Source: Actinomycetes bacterium
GTDB lineage: Bacteria; Actinomycetota; Acidimicrobiia; Acidimicrobiales; Acidimicrobiaceae
Assembly: GCA_021819725.1 (NCBI GenBank)
Contig: JAKAQR010000069.1
Span: forward strand, 1 to 10,804
Reading direction: 5' to 3'
Length of the DNA: 10,804 nt
The position numbers were made by a program, and so were the translations under genes. Position 1 is the first letter of the stretch; every line of letters begins with the position of its first letter. Positions 1 through 7,400 of the stretch are shown piece after piece. A model generated the notes under the pieces. That model worked only from the letters and a program-made list of their open reading frames with translations. It did not search any database and was not told the origin of the DNA.

Positions 1-67
1 CGTGGGTACTTTTCCCGGCAGCTTCACACAAGTGGATTACTCCTCCTGCATGTGCCGGTGGGCTTTG

Positions 68-406
68 TCAGCTGAATGACAAGTTCCTCCTTTCTGAACA
101 GTTATAGCAGGCGACTTCATGTCGCACCACGTGGTCGATATGCGAGGCTCCTGCTACCATCGCATGAATGAGGGTCAATGACTTACTCGCTGGATTGGCT
201 CCACCGACTCGACCAGTGAGATCTACCTTGTCGGCGATTACGTCGGCCAAGCCAAGCTTGGAAGCAAGGGTGGACACCAAGAGGAGTCCAGCATTGGCGA
301 CCAGATTCTCATCGTCAAATGCAACCTCGATAGCCTCTAGCTTCTGATAGGATTGTGTCACAGAAAGTGTTCTCCTTGGTTGGTAGTTTGGGATGCTTCT
401 ATACAC
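68..406 (-). pseudogene. IS1380-type transposase, N-terminal remnant
   Basis: The reading frame encodes about 110 residues that resemble the N-terminus of IS1380-family DDE transposases. The recognisable segment runs from FDDENLVANAGLLL through GRVGGANPASKSLTLIHAM to GASHID, which in intact members precedes the catalytic core. After GASHIDH the similarity stops and an unrelated tail leads to a stop codon. The DDE catalytic domain, which would add roughly 300 residues, is absent, so this cannot be an active transposase. The frame opens at a GTG at 406. A better start is the GTG at 361, which has AAGGAG ten bases upstream (372-377 on the plus strand) and removes a non-conserved leader. The surrounding DNA is lower in GC than the sugar locus, consistent with an acquired element. 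The family call rests on remembered motifs; the truncation is seen directly. Confidence 0.65.
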
Positions 407-1003
407 CTATTCTACCAGCTCAGGAGGCACTTTCTTCCGTTTTTGGGGACCAATTCTCCGGGTGCGTCGGTGGTTCTAGGTTAAGTACTTCTCTGATTGC
501 ACGCATGATGATGCGGGGACGTGACACGACTACCTCCTCGGAAACTAGGTTGTCCGATTCAGTATGACTACCTCAGTGGCCCACCTTCGCTAGGTGTCCG
601 AAAACTCCGAAACGGGTGTCCGAAATGGACCGAAACGGGTGTCCGAAAACCTCCGAAATCTGCACAATGACGGCATCGCATGCTCGCAAGCGTCTGGGAC
701 TGGTCCGCCGTCGGCAGCTGAGAGAAGGAGATCGTCGAGCACCGTTCGGGTCCGGTGTCGGTCTTCTCGAGGCATGCGAGCGAGATCAGGCGGATTTGGA
801 GGCGCTCCGAAGCGCGACGGTAGACTACAGGGCGAGTAGCTGATCCATGAAGAGGGGCAGATGGGCAGGAAGAAGTCTGAATTGCCTCGTATTCGGAGGA
901 TCCCAGCACAAGCGCTCTTTTGTCATGCACCGAGTCCGTTGGGCTCAGTGGCTCGTCAAATGTCGTTCGATCCTGGTTCGACAGCGATTGTTGGAGCCAG
1001 TTG
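407..1003. other. Intergenic region with mobile-element debris, no convincing gene
   Basis: Short open frames occur here on both strands, but none shows a recognisable domain, a good ribosome binding site or consistent codon use. The region lies between a truncated transposase and the hemolysin III gene and contains the GTGTCCGAAA repeat cluster listed separately. It is best read as the scar of one or more insertion events. No tRNA or rRNA is visible. Confidence 0.5.
545..658. repeat. Cluster of GTGTCCGAAA direct repeats, possible IS end
   Basis: GGTGTCCGAAA occurs three times, at 593-603, 615-625 and 638-648, with a period of 22-23 bp. A second motif, CCGAAA, interleaves at 607-612, 630-635 and 653-658, exactly 23 bp apart. 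A degenerate fourth copy lies upstream: CTAGGTTGTCCGA at 545-557 matches CTAGGTGTCCGA at 590-601 apart from one extra T. Tandem, non-identical subterminal repeats of this kind are known at ends of IS21-like elements, where they bind the transposase. Assignment to that family is an inference, since no IstA or IstB gene is present. Iterons or a regulator array are alternatives. Confidence 0.55.
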
Positions 1004-1693
1004 ATGACGTCCCCGCCGAGCCCGTTTCGCCTTCGAGATCAGCGTGCTCGTCCATCGGGCACCGAGCTTGCTCCTCGATGGCGAGGTATTCTCCATCTTT
1101 GCGCGCTCGCGGTGGCGTTACCGGCCAGTGTCGCACTGATGGTGCGAGATGGGATAAACATCGGCGTCGTTGTCTATGTACTCGGGCTGATTGCCCTTTA
1201 CGCAATTAGCGCCGGCTACCACCTGCTACCGGTATCATCGAGCACTCGGGTTCGGCTGCGCCAGGCCGATCGTGCGATGATCTACCTGTTCATCGCTGCC
1301 TCTGCCACGCCGTTCTTCCTCCTGGCTGGGACCGGATGGCTCTTTGACCTCGCTCTGGTTGGGGTTTGGCTTGGTGGAACCAGTTGTGCGGTGCTTACAT
1401 GGATTGGCATCATGCCAAAGGGTGTTATCGGGGGTTTGGCCTACCTCGTTCTTGGCTGGCTCGCGGTGATCACCCTGCCACAGGCGATACATAACCTGAA
1501 CATGACCGAGATCGTCCTTTTTTTGATCATGGGACTGATGTACAGCGTGGGTGCTGGTGTACTCGGGTTGCGGTGGCCTGATCCCGTCCCCAAGGTCTTC
1601 GGCTACCATGAGGTCTGGCATGCAATGGTCGTCCTTGGGAGTGCCTGCTACTTCGTCGTCGTCTGGTCGCTAGCCTCACCTCACCACGGATAG
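1004..1693 (+). CDS. Hemolysin III / PAQR-family integral membrane protein
   Basis: The product is a seven-helix membrane protein of the bacterial hemolysin III (YqfA/Yqi-type) group, related to eukaryotic PAQR receptors. Conserved polar residues of the family are all present: SxxxH (S69, H73 in SAGYH), an aspartate at the start of the third helix (D89 in ADRAMIY), and HxxxH near the C-terminus (H202, H206 in HEVWH). In PAQR proteins these bind zinc and are proposed to form a hydrolase-like site; the bacterial role is not established and 'hemolysin' is a historical name. The WPDPVPKVFGYHE segment before the last helix is also typical. I chose the ATG at 1004 because GGAG at 993-996 sits seven bases upstream and the resulting 229 residues match the usual family length. 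The frame extends to an ATG at 920 with no conserved sequence. It is convergent with the acyltransferase gene. Family assignment is firm, function is not. Confidence 0.88.
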   Translation: MTSPPSPFRLRDQRARPSGTELAPRWRGILHLCALAVALPASVALMVRDGINIGVVVYVLGLIALYAISAGYHLLPVSSSTRVRLRQADRAMIYLFIAASATPFFLLAGTGWLFDLALVGVWLGGTSCAVLTWIGIMPKGVIGGLAYLVLGWLAVITLPQAIHNLNMTEIVLFLIMGLMYSVGAGVLGLRWPDPVPKVFGYHEVWHAMVVLGSACYFVVVWSLASPHHG

Positions 1694-1802
1694 CTGATCG
1701 CTCAACGTCTCCAACGCAGTTCGCATGCGGACAGTGGTCCTGTACCATCGGCGACTCGGTATGTGTGATAGCGTTGGCTGTTTTGAGATTTTCGAACACT
1801 TT

Positions 1803-1823
1803 GGGACAAGGCGTGCCAGTCCC
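1803..1823. terminator. Possible bidirectional hairpin between convergent genes
   Basis: GGGAC at 1803-1807 pairs with GTCCC at 1819-1823. Inside it GGC (1810-1812) can partly pair with GCC (1815-1817), giving a short interrupted stem. It sits 35 bp past the stop of the minus-strand acyltransferase and 109 bp past the stop of the hemolysin III gene. No run of T follows on either strand, so it is not a classical intrinsic terminator. The position supports a termination role but the structure is weak. Confidence 0.3.
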
Positions 1824-1857
1824 GATTTGGCGACCCGTGCTCGCTAGGGTGGTGCTA

Positions 1858-2535
1858 TCAGGAATCGGGTGTTATGCCAAGGAGGGAACTCAGGCCTTGT
1901 GCTACCTTCGCGGTGATCTCGGTAGAGGTCATTCCGACCTGTACGTCGAGCAGCCTGGTAGCAACGGTGATCGTCGGGCGGTTCCATGGTAGGTGGAGCA
2001 TCGGAGTTCGGCGACCGAGGGGCCACGCTTGGTCGGTGTTCTTGATCGCGGCCAAGAGGATGGGAGTTGCATAGCGAGCACTCATGATGCCCACCCCGCG
2101 CTCGAGCTCCCCTAATCCGCTCGGTCGCTGCGACAGGGGGACAATGCGCCCCTCTGGGGCGATAGTGATGACACCCCCGTCGTGGAGAATCTGGTGGGCT
2201 CTCTTGAGAGCCACCACCGCGCTGCGTCCGTGACCTGCTGGAATCGCCCCCACCAGTCTCAGTGCTCGGCCGAGGAGCGGTCGGTCAAAGAAGTCTCCTC
2301 GCACAAAGGTGCGTGGATACATGCCCCACCGTCGGAAGGCGACGGCCCCGACAAAGAAGTCCAAGAGGCTACGGTGATTACTCGCTATGATCACGCCCCG
2401 ACCTTTGAACGACTCAAGGTTTGCCTCATCGATGTCTACCCTTGCGATAACCAAGAATGCGATGGGTGCCAGGGTTGAACAGATCGCAAGGGCAGCCCTA
2501 TGGGCGCGTACTCCTCTCACCAACATGGGAGGCAC
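1858..2535 (-). CDS. PlsC-type 1-acylglycerol-3-phosphate O-acyltransferase family protein
   Basis: The protein belongs to the PlsC/LPLAT family of membrane-associated acyltransferases, which transfer an acyl chain to lysophosphatidate or a related acceptor in phospholipid synthesis. The catalytic HX4D box is present as NHRSLLD (H54, D59), preceded by the strand GVIIAS. The acceptor-binding block follows at about 75-102 (RTFVRGDFFDRPLLGRALR), and the second signature is APEGR (E128-R130). The usual form is EGTR, so this copy is shortened by one residue. A hydrophobic N-terminal segment at about 15-31 could anchor it to the membrane. The 225-residue length is normal. The start is uncertain: GTG at 2535 gives the longest frame, and an ATG nine bases inside (2526) is an alternative. 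Neither has a strong ribosome binding site. The acceptor lipid cannot be read from sequence, so no gene symbol is given. Confidence 0.85.
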   Translation of the reverse strand: MPPMLVRGVRAHRAALAICSTLAPIAFLVIARVDIDEANLESFKGRGVIIASNHRSLLDFFVGAVAFRRWGMYPRTFVRGDFFDRPLLGRALRLVGAIPAGHGRSAVVALKRAHQILHDGGVITIAPEGRIVPLSQRPSGLGELERGVGIMSARYATPILLAAIKNTDQAWPLGRRTPMLHLPWNRPTITVATRLLDVQVGMTSTEITAKVAQGLSSLLGITPDS

Positions 2536-3123
2536 CTGTCGTGGAGGCGCATGACTATCATCGCAAAAACCTCTCTTAGTCTACGCGGATGTGCGGTGCG
2601 AATCGCGGGGGCGATGAGGCGCCCTCTTCGTCGACGGACTGGTTCACGTGAAGGCTCCGTTGATCGGTGCGAAACGCTCCACAATGACGACGCATGCGTA
2701 CGCACTCGTGTTGTGGGGCTTGGCGTCCAACTCGGTATTCTGGGCCGGACCCGGAGAGGCGGAGCTGTGCTGAGTCGAGAGCTGCCCATGGCCCATCTGC
2801 GTGGTTGCGCTCCGGTGAGAGTCGGACCGTGGGCGGTCGGCGAAGCATCATCGACGGGGGTGTTTCGGCTGCGCATTTGGCGTCAGCGCCTCGTCTCGGG
2901 GATCTCGTTCATCTCGTCAAGGGGGTGAAGCGAGTGATCCGGCGATTGTTCGTCCTTGGCTGTGCTACGCTCTACACTGGCGGCGGGGGGCAGTGGACGC
3001 CAAGTCAGATCTGAGACCATAGCGAAATGGCTTGTCTTACGCTTCTCCTGAACGAAAGGGTGAAATCGAGCGTGTGTCACCCGAGCGTGGTGCACCTGAT
3101 TCTTCGTGAAAGGTAAGCGTGAG
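2536..3123. other. Long intergenic region between divergent genes
   Basis: This 588-bp stretch separates the minus-strand acyltransferase gene from the plus-strand ABC ATPase gene. Several overlapping open frames occur on both strands, rich in Arg and Ser and without recognisable domains; they look like chance frames in GC-rich DNA. It must hold the promoters of both flanking genes. A weak candidate for the ATPase gene is the extended -10-like TGCTACGCT at 2963-2971, with TTGTTC at 2946-2951 in front but a spacer of only 14 bp. A perfect 10-bp palindrome, TCAGATCTGA, lies at 3005-3014. I found no sequence resembling the AAnCGnTT operators present near the LacI-type gene. Confidence 0.4.
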
Positions 3124-4293
3124 ATGGCTTCAATTGTTCTCGAGAATGTCACCAAGACATACTCGAACGACTACTGCGCAGTGAAGGACTTGAACCTGGC
3201 CGTGAACGATGGAGAGTTCATGGTCCTTGTGGGTCCGTCGGGCTGCGGCAAGACGACGGTACTCAGAATGGTCGCTGGACTCGAGGATATCTCCTCTGGG
3301 AATCTCCTGATGGGAGATCGGCTGGTGAACGATCTCGAGCCCAAGGACCGCGACATGGCGATGGTGTTCCAGAGCTATGCCCTGTATCCTCACATGACGG
3401 TAGCTGAGAACATCGGCTTCGCTCTGCGGATGAAGAAGCTTCCCAAGCAGCAGGTTCGCAAGCGAGTAGAGGCCGCAGCCGAGATACTCGGCCTCACCGG
3501 CCTCTTGGATGCCAAGCCGAAACAGCTCTCGGGAGGGCAGCGCCAGCGAGTCGCTATGGGTCGAGCTATCGTGCGCGAGCCGAGTGCATTCCTGATGGAC
3601 GAGCCATTGTCGAACCTCGATGCCAAATTGCGAGTCAAGATGCGTGCAGAGGTGAAGAGAATTCAGGCTCAGCTGGGGGTGTCGACGATCTACGTCACCC
3701 ACGACCAGATGGAGGCCATGACGATGGGGGATAGGGTCGCCGTGCTACGGGACGGTCTCCTTCAGCAGTGTGATACCCCGCAGAATCTCTACGACAATCC
3801 GGTGAGCCAGTTTGTGGCCGCCTTCATCGGATCTCCCGCTATGAATCTCTACGAGGCCAGCCTCTTGGACGGTGCGCGAGCGCTGCGCCTTGGGTCCCAG
3901 GTCCTTGAGCTGCCCGAGTCCGTTCGGATATCGCGCCCCTCGCTCGTTCGCTATGGAGGGAGGCGGATTACCGTTGGTATCCGGCCGAACGACCTTCGTG
4001 TGGCGACCCAGAGCGACGGCTTCACCTTTACGGCACAGGTGGTGCTGCTCGAGGCGCTCGGCGCCGAAGTTCTGGTGCACTTCACCGTGGACGCGACCGC
4101 AGCCAAGATCGAGGGCGCTGTGGAGGACGACGATGAGATTCTGATTGGGGGAGGCGAGGGAGTGGCGCGCGTTGAGCCGGACCTCCCTGTCCATGTTGGC
4201 GAGCGGCTGGTGCTGTCGCCGGACTTCGAGCACCTGCATTTCTTCGATCCGACGACAGGGCTTGCAGTGGGGAAAGGGCCGCTCACGCCGTAA
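3124..4293 (+). CDS. msiK: MsiK/UgpC-type sugar ABC transporter ATP-binding protein
   Basis: This is the cytoplasmic ATPase of a CUT1 carbohydrate importer, of the MalK/MsiK/UgpC group. All nucleotide-binding motifs are intact: Walker A GPSGCGKT (37-44), Q-loop Q83 in VFQSYALYPHM, signature LSGGQ (135-139), Walker B FLMDEP with D159 and E160, and switch histidine H193 in VTHD. A C-terminal regulatory TOBE/OB-like domain fills about residues 235-389, with the typical IGVRPND-like segment seen as VGIRPNDLR. Length, 389 residues, is close to the family norm of about 370-390. I chose ATG 3124, preceded by GAAAGGT at 3108-3114 nine bases away; the frame also opens at a GTG at 3106. In actinobacteria MsiK often energises several permeases in trans. 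Here it lies upstream of a permease pair that has no other ATPase in view, so it likely serves that one at least. The symbol is by family resemblance. Confidence 0.93.
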   Translation: MASIVLENVTKTYSNDYCAVKDLNLAVNDGEFMVLVGPSGCGKTTVLRMVAGLEDISSGNLLMGDRLVNDLEPKDRDMAMVFQSYALYPHMTVAENIGFALRMKKLPKQQVRKRVEAAAEILGLTGLLDAKPKQLSGGQRQRVAMGRAIVREPSAFLMDEPLSNLDAKLRVKMRAEVKRIQAQLGVSTIYVTHDQMEAMTMGDRVAVLRDGLLQQCDTPQNLYDNPVSQFVAAFIGSPAMNLYEASLLDGARALRLGSQVLELPESVRISRPSLVRYGGRRITVGIRPNDLRVATQSDGFTFTAQVVLLEALGAEVLVHFTVDATAAKIEGAVEDDDEILIGGGEGVARVEPDLPVHVGERLVLSPDFEHLHFFDPTTGLAVGKGPLTP

Positions 4294-4352
4294 GTTGGGC
4301 AGGCTGCGCAAGAAATTTTGCAAAGATGCACACACGGGCGTGGCAGTTGTGA

Positions 4353-4365
4353 TAACGTTTCGTTA
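4353..4365. promoter_or_regulatory. Inverted repeat TAACG-TTT-CGTTA upstream of the regulator-enzyme gene
   Basis: A perfect 5-bp inverted repeat with a 3-bp spacer lies in the gap between the ATPase gene and the LacI-type fusion gene. Bases 4350-4358 (TGATAACGT) also fit an extended -10 pattern TGnTAnnnT, though no convincing -35 box precedes it. It may be a promoter element, an operator for another regulator, or chance. It lacks the centred CG of LacI-family operators. Confidence 0.3.
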
Positions 4366-4381
4366 CTTTGTTGGGGGGCAT

Positions 4382-4399
4382 TGCTTAAGCGATTAAGCA
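4382..4399. promoter_or_regulatory. LacI-family-type operator O1
   Basis: TGCTTAA and TTAAGCA form a perfect 7-bp inverted repeat around GCGA, giving an 18-bp near-palindrome with C4390-G4391 at its exact centre. LacI/GalR repressors typically bind 14-20 bp palindromes with a central CG and the core AAnCGnTT, which is met here (AAGCGATT). It lies 39 bp before the TTG at 4439, immediately upstream of a gene that encodes a LacI-type DNA-binding domain. Autoregulation is the natural reading. Binding itself is inferred. Confidence 0.65.
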
Positions 4400-4438
4400 T
4401 CAGGGCTCGCGCAGCAACAAGGTTTGGGGGGAGCAATT

Positions 4439-7400
4439 TTGAACTCGAAGAGTGAAGATGGAGGCCAGCGCTTAAGCGGTTCATCACGTCCGATCCACGA
4501 CGGTGATGGGAAGCGGCGAGTGCCACAAATTGAGGACGTAGCTCGTGAAGCTGGGGTCTCGATCGCTACAGTCTCCTACGTGCTCAATGAGCGAGGGCGG
4601 GTGTCTGCGGCCACGCGAGAACGGGTGCGCAAGGTCATCCAGGATCTCGGCTATGTCTCGAGTGCACGCGGGAGGTCGCTGGCGTTGGGGCAGTCCCAGA
4701 CCGTCGGTTTGTTCGCCAGCCAGGACATGGTCAACTCCGAGGGCTTTGCACCGCTCGTGAGCAGTCTCACGTTGGCACTTCTCGACAAGGGATATCATCT
4801 CCTCCTCCTCGGTGGTGAGGTCACCGGCGGCGTGAGCTCACTTCGCGAGGTAGCGGACTCCGGTCGAGTGGACGGGGTGGTGGTGATGGCTCTCGACGGG
4901 GAGGCGCTTGGCTGGGAGTCGTCGATCCATATTCCACTGGTGCTGCTCGGGCCGGGGGCATCGGGTTTCGCCAGGGTCGACGTCGATCATGGCGCGGCGG
5001 CGCAGCTGGCGGCTAAGCACCTGTTGGACCTGGGCCATCGACAACTCGGTCTGGTTGCTTACCCGTCGGCTCTTGCGGAGCTATGGGAGCGCGCCTGTCA
5101 GGGCGTGGTCACCGATGCATCGGGCACCCTGGTGACGATCTCGGGGTCTCGCGGTTTTCGCGGAGGCTACGAGGCTGCCAAGTCACTGCTGACCGGCATT
5201 GGGAGGCCGACTGGCCTCATTGTGCTAGACGATGCAATGGCCGAAGGTGCCATCGCCGCGGCCGGTGATCTGGGGATCGGTGTGCCCGAGCGACTCTCGG
5301 TCATCGGCTATGGCAACACCCATCATGGGGCGCAGGCGTTTCCCCCGATCACGACCATCTCACCCCACTGGGAGGCCCTAGGGAGTGTGGCTGGGCTCAC
5401 CATACTGGATACCCTTGAGGGCCAGAGCCCGGCGGGCGGGGTCGTGGAGCCTACGTTAGTGGTGCGAGAGTCAACGGCACCGGCTGGATCGTTTGCAACA
5501 CCCGAGGTCGACATGGACGAGCCGGTCATCAAGTCGGGGCCTGCCTTCGCACTCTGGTCGAAGCAGTTGAGCATGAGCCCAGCCAGTGGGCGCCACGGGT
5601 TGTACATGGGCGACACCCGCATGATCTCGCTGTATCAGGTGAGAGCCGATGGTAGGCCGCTGACGCCTGCGGCGGTCGAGCACGATGGTGGCCAGATTCG
5701 CGCGAGCTACATCACCAAGACGGCCGCCTCCACCTTCCGGATGATGCGAAGGATCACCATTGCTCCCGATGAGCTGGTTGATGAGTGGAGTTGGAACTGG
5801 TGGGGTCCCGTATTTCCCGTGGTCATCGAGCTTTCGGTCGCGTCGGACTTTCAAGACATCTTCGCGGTGCGTGGCATGACCCCCGGGGGGCATGGAACGG
5901 TGGTCTCGCGCTCGGATACATCGGCGATCGACATCATCTACGAGGGCCGTGATGAGATTCGAAGATCGGTCCGCATCGGTGTGGACCGGGTTCCAGCGCA
6001 GTTGACGGATTTCGGATGGTCATGGAGCCTGCCGGTCGAGCCATCGAGCGGAGCTCTTACGATCACCACGAACTGGTCCAATCCTGTCATCTCCTTGATA
6101 CCCTCGAGAGAGATACCCTGGCCGCTGGTGGAGATACGCGATGCCGATTGGACCGGCGCCCTTCGTCGCGCACATGAGGATCTCGCGATGCTGACCACGG
6201 TTTACGAGGGGGGGCTCGCCCCGATGGCGGGGTTGCCCTGGTTCGGCACCCTCTTCGGGAGGGACGCGATCATTACTGGATTAGAGACACTGGCATTTGC
6301 GCCCGAGCTCTCCATCGGGGTTGCCAGAGTCTTAGCTCGCCTGCAGGGTACGCAGGTAAGCCTCGAGACCGAGGAGGAGCCCGGGAAGATCATTCATGAG
6401 CTCCGCCTGGGGGAGATGGCGCGGGTAAAGGAGATTCCCTTTGGGCGTTATTACGGCTCCGTCGACGCGACGCCTCTCTTCGTAACCCTGGTGGCACGCA
6501 CCTGGCGCCGCACCGGAGACCGATCGTTCCTCAATGAGATGCTGCCGGCGGTTGAGCTCGCAGTCGAATGGATCAGAACGCAGCGCAATGAGGAGGGTCT
6601 GTTCGAGTTTCACCCGAGGAACGCGGAGGGACTCCTGGTCCAGTCCTGGAAGGACTCCTCGGACTCCATGGTCTTTGCAGATGGCTCCCACGGGGCCCCG
6701 CCGCTTGCGGTGGCCGAGGTGCAGGGGTACGTCTATCAGGCCTTCAAGGCCTTGGCGATGACGTATCGGTCGATCGGACGAGTCGAGGAGGCCGAGGATC
6801 TCGAGCTCGAAGCCGAGTCGGTCCAAGTGGCGTTTCATGAGGCGTTCTGGCTCAAGGATCGTGACTACTACGCGCTGGCGGTCGACGGCATCGGGCGACA
6901 GCTCGATTCGCTCTCGTCGGATCCTGGACAGTGTCTTTGGAGCGGGATAGTACCCAAGCGGTATCGTGAGCCAACCCAACGACGGCTGCTGTCACCGGCG
7001 CTCTTTTCGGGATGGGGAATCCGAACGCTGGGCTCCTCTGAGTCGGCCTATGACCCCTATAGCTACCACCGGGGTAGCGTCTGGCCCCATGACACGGCTC
7101 TGATCGCAGCGGGGCTGCGAGCCAGTGGCGATCTGCTCGGTGCGGGACGGGTGGCGCGCGCGCTGTTGGATGCCGCCGCATTGTTTCCCCAGCATCGCCT
7201 GCCCGAACTCTTCTCCGGAGAGGAGAGGGGAAACAGGGGCCCGTTCCCGTATCCGGGGGCGTGCTCTCCGCAGGCCTGGGCAGCGGGGGCGGTCTGGCAG
7301 GTGACGGCGACGCTGCTGGGGCTCGAGGTGGATGCCATCGAGCGGATCGTCTCGCTGTCGCCGCTCGAGATCGCGAGGACCCATCCGATTCGGATCCGAG

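Noticed and set aside
1..75. Open plus-strand frame ending in TGA at 73-75, possibly the tail of an upstream gene
   Set aside because: Only 24 residues are visible, without any recognisable feature.
568..930. Minus-strand frame of about 120 residues and overlapping plus-strand frames over the repeat cluster
   Set aside because: No domain, no ribosome binding site, low-complexity Arg/Ser composition, and the frames run through the direct repeats.
656..2700. Similar strings CACAATGACG...CGCATGC near 661-683 and near 2680-2698
   Set aside because: The match is short and gapped and does not extend on either side, so it is not enough to claim a repeat.
2500..3014. Several 90-140 residue frames on both strands between the acyltransferase and ATPase genes
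   Set aside because: They overlap one another, are Arg/Ser-rich and show no recognisable motif; they look like chance frames in GC-rich DNA.
4309..4323. Imperfect palindrome GCAAGAAATTTTGC after the ATPase gene as a terminator or operator
   Set aside because: The centre does not pair, no GC-rich stem with a following T run exists, and it lacks a central CG.
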